From: Cytophagaceae bacterium
GTDB lineage: Bacteria; Bacteroidota; Bacteroidia; Cytophagales; Spirosomataceae
Assembly (NCBI GenBank): GCA_017984215.1
Contig: JAGOAA010000006.1
Coordinates: forward strand, 1-64,000
DNA: 64,000 nt
Direction of reading: 5' to 3'
The notes under the pieces are model-generated. The model saw only the letters and a list, made by a program, of their open reading frames with translations, did no database searches and was not told the DNA's origin. Shown piece after piece: positions 47,379-53,977 of this stretch; positions within the stretch are counted from its first letter, which is position 1, and every line of letters begins with the position of its first letter. A program made the position numbers and the translations under genes.

Positions 47379-47418
47379 TCGCTAGTCGTCAGTCACTAGT
47401 CGCTAATCCGGAGTCCGG
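47377..47418 (+). repeat. Heptad array, AGTCGCT/AGTCCGG type, 6 clear units
   Basis: 42 bp of six 7-bp units: AGTCGCT twice, AGTCGTC, AGTCACT, then AATCCGG and AGTCCGG. A decaying continuation (AAGTCCG and similar) runs to about 47440. It begins within the Gfo/Idh stop codon (TAG at 47376-47378). Confidence 0.65.
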
Positions 47419-47489
47419 AGGAATTAAGTCCGAAGTGAATTGTACCAGTGTGTGAAAGCAACTGAATACTTTTTGCTTCGGATTTTTCT

Positions 47490-47517
47490 TTTGGACGCTG
47501 GACATTAGACGTTAGAC
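47490..47517 (+). repeat. Heptad array, nTTRGAC type, 4 units
   Basis: 28 bp: TTTGGAC, GCTGGAC, ATTAGAC, GTTAGAC. It is followed at once by the GTAGAGACGC palindrome; an isolated unit-like word (ATTGGAC, 47557-47563) appears just after that palindrome. Confidence 0.65.
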
Positions 47518-47523
47518 ATAGGA

Positions 47524-47549
47524 TTGTAGAGACGCGATACTTCGCGTCT
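47524..47549 (+). repeat. GTAGAGACGC palindromic element, copy 3
   Basis: Perfect 7-bp arms AGACGCG (47530-47536) and CGCGTCT (47543-47549) around ATACTT, preceded by TTGTAG. Same family as 22856-22880 and 36728-36753. Confidence 0.65.
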
Positions 47550-47578
47550 AATTGATATTGGACAGATTAAACTTTATA

Positions 47579-47606
47579 GTTAAGAATTAAGTGTGGAGAT
47601 TTAAGA
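47579..47606 (+). repeat. Heptad array, GTTAAGA type, 4 units
   Basis: 28 bp: GTTAAGA, ATTAAGT, a decayed GTGGAGA, and TTTAAGA. Faces the array at 47649-47676 in opposite orientation, 42 bp apart. Confidence 0.55.
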
Positions 47607-47648
47607 ATGATGTTCAAAGGTGGCCATTGGAAATTACACCATGCACCA

Positions 47649-47676
47649 CTTAACTCTTCATTCTTAACTCTTAACT
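47649..47676 (-). repeat. Heptad array, CTTAACT type (inverse of AGTTAAG), 4 units
   Basis: 28 bp: CTTAACT three times and CTTCATT once. It is the reverse complement type of 47579-47606 and of 22633-22660. Confidence 0.6.
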
Positions 47677-47687
47677 CATTTTTACAA

Positions 47688-47718
47688 TTTGCCTTGCGTT
47701 ATTGTTTTAACTATCTTG
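47688..47718 (+). promoter_or_regulatory. Candidate promoter of the PASTA-rhodanese operon
   Basis: TTTG (47688-47691), 20-bp spacer, then TATCTTG (47712-47718), one base short of TAnnTTTG. The ATG follows at 47741. Confidence 0.4.
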
Positions 47719-47740
47719 CAACAAATACGTATTTCCACAT

Positions 47741-48511
47741 ATGGCTCAAATACCCACGCAATCTAAGAAAGACTTAATCACGCACATCGCGATTTTAATC
47801 TCGTTGTTTCTTGTGTTATTCTTTGGCTTTTTCTTCGTGTATTTACCATGGAGTACGCATCATGGCGAAACGATTCAGGTGCCTAATTTAAAAGGTATGA
47901 CCGTGGATAAAATGGAAGAGGCGATTGATGCAAATGATTTATCTTACGAAGTAGCAGATTGTACCTATACGGCTGATAAACCTCCTTTGACGGTCTTGTC
48001 ACAATATCCTTTGCCAAATGCTTTGGTCAAATCGGGACGTAAAATTTACATTACAATTAATTCTGAGACACCACCAACGATCAAGTTACCAACCTTGGTA
48101 GGCTTATCGGTTCGCAGTGCAGAACAACAACTTTATATCGCTGGATTACGTAAGGGAATTGTGCATGAAGTAAACGATCCACGTGTTAAGGAAGTTATTG
48201 AAGTACAAGCCTTTGGCAAAAAAATCGAAGCAGGAGCTAGCATTCCAAAAGGCACCCTGGTCGATTTATACATTGGAAATGGTACGGCGGATGTCGACAT
48301 GGAGATTCCTGATTTTGTGGGAAAGCCGATGGACGAGGTAACCATCGTTTTGGCAGGCATGAATTTAAAAGTAGGTAAAATCACCTATGAAGCAAACGAT
48401 GCATTTCCCGCAGGAACTGTCTTTAAACAGAGCTGTGCGACATGTGAAGGAACAAGTGTTAAACCTGGCGACCTGATCGACCTTTGGGTTGTGGGTGGCG
48501 AAGATCAATAA
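47741..48511 (+). CDS. PASTA-domain membrane protein
   Basis: A 256-residue protein with a short cytoplasmic N-terminus, one transmembrane helix (about 16-36, LISLFLVLFFGFFFVYLPW) and three PASTA domains outside (about 42-112 IQVPNLKGMTVDKMEEAI; 113-183 IKLPTLVGLSVRSAEQQL; 188-255 MEIPDFVGKPMDEVTIVL). PASTA domains bind peptidoglycan or penicillin-like ligands; here there is no kinase or PBP domain, as usual for Bacteroidota versions. It starts a run with two rhodanese genes (2-bp gap). Confidence 0.88.
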   Translation: MAQIPTQSKKDLITHIAILISLFLVLFFGFFFVYLPWSTHHGETIQVPNLKGMTVDKMEEAIDANDLSYEVADCTYTADKPPLTVLSQYPLPNALVKSGRKIYITINSETPPTIKLPTLVGLSVRSAEQQLYIAGLRKGIVHEVNDPRVKEVIEVQAFGKKIEAGASIPKGTLVDLYIGNGTADVDMEIPDFVGKPMDEVTIVLAGMNLKVGKITYEANDAFPAGTVFKQSCATCEGTSVKPGDLIDLWVVGGEDQ

Positions 48512-48513
48512 TC

Positions 48514-48813
48514 ATGGATATTACAATTGAAGAACTAAAAGAACGTTTGGACAAAGGGGAAGCCCTAAATTTAATCGACGTTCGTGAAGAATATGAATTC
48601 GATGAATTCAATATTGGCGCGAAATTGATTCCTTTGGGAGAATTACCCGATCGTTTAGATGAGATCGAAGCGTTAAAAGACCAAGAAATTTTAATTCATT
48701 GCCGTTCAGGTGCACGCTCAGGTCGCGCGAAAGAATACCTCGAAAGCGAGGGTTACACGAATGTACGCAATGTATTAGGTGGTATGCTCGCTTGGCAAGC
48801 CGCTGGTTATTAA
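48514..48813 (+). CDS. Rhodanese-like sulfurtransferase 1
   Basis: A 99-residue single-domain rhodanese. The active loop ILIHCRSGARSGRA has the catalytic cysteine and trailing Arg; LIDVREEYEFDEFNIGAKLI is the conserved first half. It probably carries persulfide sulfur in the cytosol. The ATG at 48514 (MDITIEELK) is preferred to one 30 bp upstream inside the PASTA gene. Another rhodanese starts 1 bp after its stop. Confidence 0.88.
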   Translation: MDITIEELKERLDKGEALNLIDVREEYEFDEFNIGAKLIPLGELPDRLDEIEALKDQEILIHCRSGARSGRAKEYLESEGYTNVRNVLGGMLAWQAAGY

Positions 48814-48814
48814 G

Positions 48815-49096
48815 ATGCAATCCATTTCCGCGAACGATTTCAAGGAAAACTTATCCGCTCTTTCCCTGTTGGACATCCGAACGCCCAGGGAAAGAGCGGA
48901 TTTTGATTTAGGGGGTATCCATATTCCTTTGGATGATTTACTAACGCGGATCCACGAACTGAATCCAACTAATTTATACACCGTCATTTGCTACAACGGA
49001 ACACAAAGCCAAATTGCTTGTCGGCTCCTTGCTGCCAAAGGCTATCTAGCCCAAAATGTCACGGGGGGATTGGAAGCCTACTTAAGCTTACCCTGA
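48815..49096 (+). CDS. Rhodanese-like sulfurtransferase 2 (divergent)
   Basis: A 93-residue rhodanese: LLDIRTPRERADFDLGGIHI and a loop TVICYNGTQSQIACRLL. The cysteine is kept but the loop is CYNGTQS rather than the CRSGxRS of its neighbour, so the Arg that helps bind the substrate is missing. Substrate choice probably differs or activity is reduced. It follows its paralogue by 1 bp and its 3' end overlaps the convergent miaA gene by 19 bp. Confidence 0.8.
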   Translation: MQSISANDFKENLSALSLLDIRTPRERADFDLGGIHIPLDDLLTRIHELNPTNLYTVICYNGTQSQIACRLLAAKGYLAQNVTGGLEAYLSLP

Positions 49097-49971
49097 ATGT
49101 AATCCAATGCTTTATCGGGATGTACAAATTCAAAATCATCCTGGTGGCGGAACCAAGTCATTTGCTTTTTGGCATAATGCCTAGAATTGCGCTTCAATAA
49201 CCTAATCATTTCAGTCTCATCGTACTCGCCTCGAAAAAAGCCATACACTTCTTTATACCCTAAGGTTTTTAAGGCATAGCGGTCTTGAAAAGCTTCAAAA
49301 TCTTTGGCTTCCTGAACTAATCCGGCGGCCAACATCATGTCCATGCGTAGGTCGATTCGCGCATACAATTCCTCACGCGGTCGATCCAAACATATTTTAA
49401 TCATCTCAAAGGGACGATCTGCTTTTTGTTGGTTGCGGAATGACGTGTACGATTTACCCGTCGACAAACATACCTCCAAGGCCCGAATGACCCGTTGGGG
49501 ATTTTGATTATCCACCATTGTCGCATATTCGGGATCTAAGGACTGTAATTGAGCGAAGCAGGATTCCAAACCATCTGATTCCAAAGCATTCATTAATCGT
49601 TCGCGCAAAGCTAAATCAACATCCGGCATATCGTCCAATCCTTCCATCAAGGCCTTCAGGTATAAACCCGAACCACCTGTTAAAATGACGACATCATGCG
49701 TTTGAAATAAATCAGCTAAGATATTAAGCGCATCGCGTTCAAAATCCCCAGGGGAAAAATAATCGTGAATGGAATGTGAATCGATGAAATGATGTGGGAC
49801 ACCACCCTGCTCTTCTGCACTAGGTTTAGCTGTACCGATGCTTAATTCTTGGTAAAACTGCCGGGAATCGGCGGAGATGATTTCGGTATGAAACCTTTTG
49901 GCCATTTCGACACATAAAGCTGTTTTGCCAACAGCCGTAGGACCCGCAATGACCAAAAGTGTTTTTTTCAT
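49078..49971 (-). CDS. miaA: tRNA dimethylallyltransferase
   Basis: A 297-residue enzyme that prenylates A37 of tRNAs reading UNN codons. P-loop VIAGPTAVGKTALC, then EIISADSRQFYQELSIGTAKP, GGSGLYLKALMEG, RVIRALEV, and the tRNA-binding ALKTLGYKEVYGFFRGE. The ATG at 49971 puts the P-loop at residues 8-15 as in the family; a longer frame upstream overlaps the helicase gene and has no homology. It follows the helicase stop by 1 bp on the minus strand. Confidence 0.94.
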   Translation of the reverse strand: MKKTLLVIAGPTAVGKTALCVEMAKRFHTEIISADSRQFYQELSIGTAKPSAEEQGGVPHHFIDSHSIHDYFSPGDFERDALNILADLFQTHDVVILTGGSGLYLKALMEGLDDMPDVDLALRERLMNALESDGLESCFAQLQSLDPEYATMVDNQNPQRVIRALEVCLSTGKSYTSFRNQQKADRPFEMIKICLDRPREELYARIDLRMDMMLAAGLVQEAKDFEAFQDRYALKTLGYKEVYGFFRGEYDETEMIRLLKRNSRHYAKKQMTWFRHQDDFEFVHPDKALDYIQGKLK

Positions 49972-49972
49972 C

Positions 49973-51262
49973 TTAGTAAGTATTCTTTTTACCGTACCAT
50001 TTACGACCTGCTTTTGCTTTATCGAAAGAACGCGGGTTTTCGGCAGGTTTTGCTGGAGCACCCGGACCAGCTGGTTTACCACCACGATTAGGTGGGCCTT
50101 GCTTGGCTTTTTTCTCAACCGTTAAGACCTTCATGGGGTAGCGATGCGCTTCCACAACAGGTACTTTTTTACCAATAACCTTTTCAATATCCTTCAAATA
50201 GGCTTTTTCTTCAATATCACAGAAGGAAATCGCGGTACCATTGGCACCCGCACGTCCTGTCCGACCGATGCGGTGAACATAGGTTTCTGGGATATTCGGA
50301 AGTTCAAAATTAATCACGTATTCCAAATCATCCACATCGATACCACGCGCGGCGATGTCGGTTGCAACTAATACACGGGTTGTTTGAGCGGTAAAGTTCT
50401 TCAAAGCCGTTTGACGCGCATTTTGGGATTTATTTCCGTGAATCGCTTCTGCTTTAACACCCGCTTTTAATAAGACCTTAACGACTTTATCAGCACCGTG
50501 TTTCGTTCTTGTAAAGACAAGCGCCGTTTTGATTTTGGTATCTTCGAGGATATCGAGCAAAAGGGTATTCTTGTTGTTTTTGTCAACAAAATAGACCGAT
50601 TGATTAATGATTTCCACCGTAGATGAAACGGGCGTTACCGAAACTTCAGCGGGGTTACGTAAGATAGACGCGGCCAATTGGACGATTTCAGGCGGCATGG
50701 TAGCCGAGAAAAACAAGGACTGTCTTTGACGCGGTAAAGCCGCCAACAACTTGCGTACATCATGAATAAAACCCATATCGAGCATACGATCGGCCTCATC
50801 CAAGACGAAATATTCTACGTTTGCAATGGAAAGATGCTTTTGATTCATCAGATCCAATAAACGTCCTGGCGTGGCAATAACCACATCGACACCGGCACGA
50901 AGCGCGGAAACTTGTGGGCTCTGCCCTACTCCACCGAAAATAACAGTGTAGTTTAAAGCGGTATGACGTGCGTAAGCTTTAAAACTCTCTCCGATTTGAA
51001 TAGCTAATTCACGTGTGGGAGTAACGATTAGGGCACGGATTTTTTTCGGTTTTTGGAAGGTTTGCTTGGCATCCATCAATTGGATGATAGGCAAGGTAAA
51101 AGCAGCTGTTTTTCCGGTTCCTGTTTGGGCGCAACCTAAAAGATCGGTGCCTTTTAATACAATCGGAATTGCTTGAGCTTGAATAGGGGTTGGGTTAGAA
51201 TAACCCTCCTCTTTGAGCGCCTTTAAGATTGGCTCAATGAGGTGTAAGTCTTGAAATGTCAT
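49973..51262 (-). CDS. rhlE: DEAD-box RNA helicase, RhlE-like
   Basis: A 429-residue helicase. Motifs in order: Q motif PTPIQAQAIP, AQTGTGKTAAF, PTRELAIQIG, DEADRMLDMGF, FFSATMP, ATDIAARGIDV and HRIGRTGRAG. The C-terminal tail (about 380-429) is basic and rich in Gly, Pro and Lys (RGGKPAGPGAPAKPAE), as in RhlE-type proteins that act on ribosome assembly and mRNA decay. The start at 51262 (MTFQDLHLIEP) fits the family. Upstream lies a GC-rich palindromic element that could be part of its 5' leader. Confidence 0.92.
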   Translation of the reverse strand: MTFQDLHLIEPILKALKEEGYSNPTPIQAQAIPIVLKGTDLLGCAQTGTGKTAAFTLPIIQLMDAKQTFQKPKKIRALIVTPTRELAIQIGESFKAYARHTALNYTVIFGGVGQSPQVSALRAGVDVVIATPGRLLDLMNQKHLSIANVEYFVLDEADRMLDMGFIHDVRKLLAALPRQRQSLFFSATMPPEIVQLAASILRNPAEVSVTPVSSTVEIINQSVYFVDKNNKNTLLLDILEDTKIKTALVFTRTKHGADKVVKVLLKAGVKAEAIHGNKSQNARQTALKNFTAQTTRVLVATDIAARGIDVDDLEYVINFELPNIPETYVHRIGRTGRAGANGTAISFCDIEEKAYLKDIEKVIGKKVPVVEAHRYPMKVLTVEKKAKQGPPNRGGKPAGPGAPAKPAENPRSFDKAKAGRKWYGKKNTY

Positions 51263-51474
51263 ATAAAATGAAGATGTGTGCTTATGAGTAATAACTGGAA
51301 ATAACAAGCATCCTCATAATGATGCCGCAAGTTACGGCTTTATTTTGGCATTTCGCGCTTTCGGCCTTCAGCCGCGCGCGGTGGGTAACGCTGCCGGGGT
51401 CATGACCCCGGCAGCGTGGCTGCTAACTTGCGAACGTTTTTAAAAGGTCATTAATTGTCCAATAACCTGATAAT
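51263..51474 (-). other. Intergenic region with a GC-rich inverted-repeat element
   Basis: 212 bp upstream of the helicase gene. The part at 51326-51432 is bounded by CGCAAGTTA (51326-51334) and TAACTTGCG (51424-51432), has a small CGGC/GCCG hairpin (51362-51374) and a 30-bp perfect palindrome (51388-51417) centred on GTCATGAC. GC content is far above the neighbourhood. It may be a structured 5' leader of the helicase message, a separate RNA, or a REP-like element. Confidence 0.55.
51388..51417. repeat. 30-bp perfect palindrome
   Basis: Arms of 15 bp meet without a loop; the central 20 bases are GCCGGGGTCATGACCCCGGC. No T tract follows directly on either strand. Confidence 0.8.
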
Positions 51475-51933
51475 CTAACTACGAACAGCCGCTTGAATTT
51501 CGAAAGCTTTTTGGGTGCCAATTAACAATTTTTCGCCCGACTTAAAGACTAATTGCAGTCCTTGGTTACCGGAAACGTTGTATACCTTCCCCTGACCATT
51601 AAACCCGTATTTGATTCCCCAGCCACCATATTCTTTAAGGGGACTGTAAGTCCGAACCTGGGCAGATTCGATCGAATCCCAAGGGTAAAATTGCTCTTTC
51701 AAGTGAAAAGGAATGAAACGAACATAAATTCCCTCGTCGGTCAAGCGCGTAATCAAGCGCATCTGCCAAAAAAATATGGGCAATAACATGCCTATGGCAT
51801 AGGAAACAATAGAACCAAGGTTTGATTGAGGGGGATCTTGGGCAATGGCATAAATTAGGGTAATCCAAGAACCAATTAAAATGAGCCATAACCACCACTG
51901 GGTAAATCGCTGGGTCTCTTTAAATTCTGTCAT
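51475..51933 (-). CDS. Membrane protein with PH-like C-terminal domain
   Basis: A 152-residue protein with two N-terminal helices (about 14-33, WWLWLILIGSWITLIYAIA; 43-61, IVSYAIGMLLPIFFW) and a soluble C-terminal half (LTDEGIYVRFIPFHLKEQFY, GGWGIKYGFNGQGKVYNVSG, LQLVFKSGEKLLIGT) resembling small PH-like/DUF304-type domains at the cytoplasmic face. I do not recognise a named family with certainty. The ATG at 51933 (MTEFKETQ) is preferred to one 21 bp upstream. It is divergent from the zinc-ribbon/HTH gene. Confidence 0.65.
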   Translation of the reverse strand: MTEFKETQRFTQWWLWLILIGSWITLIYAIAQDPPQSNLGSIVSYAIGMLLPIFFWQMRLITRLTDEGIYVRFIPFHLKEQFYPWDSIESAQVRTYSPLKEYGGWGIKYGFNGQGKVYNVSGNQGLQLVFKSGEKLLIGTQKAFEIQAAVRS

Positions 51934-51975
51934 AGATGTAATTCGAATAAACAAAAGTAAAAAGTTTCTCCGTTT

Positions 51976-51993
51976 ATTACCATTTTTGGTAAT
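51976..51993. promoter_or_regulatory. Inverted repeat ATTACCA-N4-TGGTAAT
   Basis: Perfect 7-bp arms (51976-51982, 51987-51993) between the divergent PH-like and zinc-ribbon/HTH genes, directly beside the 30-bp site at 51994-52023. A plausible operator. Confidence 0.45.
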
Positions 51994-52023
51994 TTTCTAT
52001 AGCTTTGCTAAAATAATATAGAT
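51994..52023 (-). repeat. 30-bp site, left copy (inverted relative to the right copy)
   Basis: Its reverse complement matches 52454-52483 at 26 of 30 positions. The shared core is TTTAGCAAWGCTATAG. This copy covers the TAGCTTTG -7 box of the zinc-ribbon/HTH gene and ends 4 bp before its ATG. Confidence 0.7.
52000..52007 (+). promoter_or_regulatory. Candidate -7 box (TAGCTTTG) of the zinc-ribbon/HTH gene
   Basis: Exact TAnnTTTG match, 20 bp before the ATG at 52028 and wholly inside the 30-bp site. A TTTG exists only 11 bp upstream, too close; TTTA at 51973 gives a 23-bp spacer. Confidence 0.45.
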
Positions 52024-52027
52024 ATCG

Positions 52028-52453
52028 ATGGCATCCAATACACCCTGTCCGCAATGCTCCTCCTATGAAGTAGCAAAAAATGGCATTATCAACGAAAAAC
52101 AGCGATTTAAATGTAAATCGTGTGGATACAACTTTACCGTATCCAAAATGGGCAAAAGCATCGATAGTTATTATGTGATCAAAGCGCTTCAGCTATATAT
52201 TGAAGGTGTTAGTTACCGCGAAATTGAGCGTCTATTAGGGATCAGCCATGTTTCCGTGATGAATTGGGTAAAAAAATACCGAATCAAAATCCCTAAACAA
52301 GAGTTCTATACCCCTACCTACCGCATCCTTAACCACAAAGAACTTTCTGAATTTGTAATCGTACCCGGGAACCTCAGTAACAAAGGCATGATTATCACGG
52401 AATTAGGCGACAAATTCATGGTGATTCAATGGACACGCATTAAAAGTATATAA
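52028..52453 (+). CDS. Zinc-ribbon/HTH protein derived from an IS1/IS1595-type transposase
   Basis: A 141-residue protein. Residues 7-32 form a zinc ribbon (C7-x2-C10, C29-x2-C32; QRFKCKSCGYNF), the N-terminal domain of IS1/IS1595 transposases. Residues 44-85 contain a helix-turn-helix (YREIERLLGISHVSVMNWVK). The rest (about 95-141) is a short beta-rich tail without any DDE catalytic residue, so it cannot transpose. Two 30-bp near-identical sequences flank it in inverted orientation, one on its own promoter, one upstream of the porin-like gene. I infer a domesticated DNA-binding regulator of the genes that follow. Confidence 0.75.
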   Translation: MASNTPCPQCSSYEVAKNGIINEKQRFKCKSCGYNFTVSKMGKSIDSYYVIKALQLYIEGVSYREIERLLGISHVSVMNWVKKYRIKIPKQEFYTPTYRILNHKELSEFVIVPGNLSNKGMIITELGDKFMVIQWTRIKSI

Positions 52454-52483
52454 ATCTATATCAATTTAGCAATGCTATAGCAA
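52454..52483 (+). repeat. 30-bp site, right copy
   Basis: Begins directly after the stop codon of the zinc-ribbon gene. 26 of 30 bases match the reverse complement of 51994-52023. It lies about 26 bp upstream of the -7-like AATATTTG (52510-52517) and 79 bp before the porin-like gene. Confidence 0.7.
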
Positions 52484-52561
52484 AAGAATAGATTTCATTA
52501 GAATTAAGAAATATTTGCTCAACCAAAAAATGCAAATAAAACCCTTTAAACTTATATTCAA

Positions 52562-53944
52562 ATGAAAACGTCTTCTGTTATTTTATTTGCCTTATTACTG
52601 GGAAGTTTTGGACTGAATGCCCAAGGTTCTCAAGATTATGGCACCGGGTTAAAAATTAATTTTAACGACAAGGGATCTAAGTACATGCGCTTTGTCCTTT
52701 GGAATCAAATATGGGCCCGCTCCATCGACAACAATCCAGGCACCTTAGTCAATGGTACTCCATCAGACAACACCCTGGATATCAGCGCGCGCCGCATTCG
52801 TATTTTGGCGTACTCGCAAATCTCACCGCGCTACATGGTTGTTTTACACTTTGGTGTCAACAATCAATCGTTTGTACAAGGCGGCGGATCTGCTACCTCG
52901 GGAACAGGTGGCTATGGCGCAGGAAAAAAACCACAAATGTTTTTCCATGATGCCTACAGTGAATATGCCATTAAACTAGCTACCAAGGAAAGTCCCAATA
53001 GCCTTTCCATTGGTGCCGGATTACACTATTTCAATGGAATTTCACGTATGACATCTGCTAGTACCTTGAACTTTTTGGCTGTGGATGCTCCTATCTTCAA
53101 CTGGCCATTAATTGAGAATAGCGACCAATTTGCACGCTTGTATGGTATTTATGCAAAAGGAAAGCTCGGAAAACTTGATTACCGCTTGAATGTGAACAAA
53201 CCCTTTGCTACGAATTTAACTCCGACAAATGCTAGTACCTCAAATGCCGCAATCGCGGTAGATAACAATGGGGATAGCAAATTATCAACGGGAGGCTATG
53301 CCATGTACCAATTCTTAGATCAAGAGTCTAACCTACTTCCATATACGGTAGGTACTTATGTAGGAACGAAACGCGTATTTAATTTAGGTGCCGGTTTTTA
53401 CAACCAACCGGAAGGAACGATTAGTCAAACAAATGGTCTTAAATCCAAACATGCAATCAATTCATTTGCGGTGGATGCATTTGTCGATATGCCTATCGGT
53501 GACAAAAAGAAAAACATGGCCATTACCGCTTATTCAGCATTATATCTAAATGATTTTGGCCCTAACTACTTACGAAATACGGGTATCATGAATCCAGGAA
53601 CGATTGATCCAGCATATACGGGCACAAAAGCGTTAGCAGGTGCGGGAAATGCAAGACCTTTAGTCGGCACAGGATCTATTTGGTATACACAAGCAGGATT
53701 ATTGTTGCCTAAAAACTCAGATAGTCCTAAATTACGTGTGCAACCCTTCGTAGCCTACACCTTAAAACAATTGGATGCATTGCCTGCCGCTGGTAGCTAT
53801 TTTGATATTGGATCAAACTTCTACATCGACGGACACAATTCCAAGATTACCCTCCAGTATTCTTCACGCCCTATTTATTCAAGCAAGGATAATATCAGTG
53901 ATTATAAAGGAGAATTTGTTATTCAATTTGCCAACTACCTATAA
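52562..53944 (+). CDS. Outer-membrane porin-like protein
   Basis: A 460-residue exported protein (signal MKTSSVILFALLLGSFGLNAQ). The mature part has repeated amphipathic strands with aromatic girdle residues (RFVLWNQIWARS, RRIRILAYSQISPRYMVVLH) and a closing strand GEFVIQFANYL, ending in a hydrophobic position as barrels do. It opens like phosphate-selective-porin-type Bacteroidota porins. Placed before an MHS-family symporter gene (33-bp gap), it probably passes the same organic acid through the outer membrane (inference). Confidence 0.72.
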   Translation: MKTSSVILFALLLGSFGLNAQGSQDYGTGLKINFNDKGSKYMRFVLWNQIWARSIDNNPGTLVNGTPSDNTLDISARRIRILAYSQISPRYMVVLHFGVNNQSFVQGGGSATSGTGGYGAGKKPQMFFHDAYSEYAIKLATKESPNSLSIGAGLHYFNGISRMTSASTLNFLAVDAPIFNWPLIENSDQFARLYGIYAKGKLGKLDYRLNVNKPFATNLTPTNASTSNAAIAVDNNGDSKLSTGGYAMYQFLDQESNLLPYTVGTYVGTKRVFNLGAGFYNQPEGTISQTNGLKSKHAINSFAVDAFVDMPIGDKKKNMAITAYSALYLNDFGPNYLRNTGIMNPGTIDPAYTGTKALAGAGNARPLVGTGSIWYTQAGLLLPKNSDSPKLRVQPFVAYTLKQLDALPAAGSYFDIGSNFYIDGHNSKITLQYSSRPIYSSKDNISDYKGEFVIQFANYL

Positions 53945-53977
53945 ACTTATCTTACAAACCATTTAATCCAAAAAACT

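Larger units (their letters stand above)
47379..47740. other. 362-bp intergenic island without a gene
   Basis: Between the Gfo/Idh stop and the PASTA gene start there is no credible frame. The stretch holds four heptad arrays (47377-47418, 47490-47517, 47579-47606, 47649-47676), one GTAGAGACGC palindrome (47524-47549) and, at its right end, a promoter candidate for the PASTA gene. Confidence 0.65.

Noticed and set aside
49972..50118. N-terminal extension of MiaA by 49 residues
   Set aside because: It overlaps the helicase gene, has no family similarity, and the P-loop distance supports the ATG at 49971.
51994..52483. Active insertion sequence bounded by 30-bp terminal repeats
   Set aside because: The encoded protein has no DDE catalytic domain and no matching direct target duplication is seen outside the repeats, so an intact mobile element is not supported.
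52699..52979. Frames of 75-83 residues inside the porin-like gene
   Set aside because: Same-strand shifted-frame shadows of a well-supported outer-membrane protein gene.
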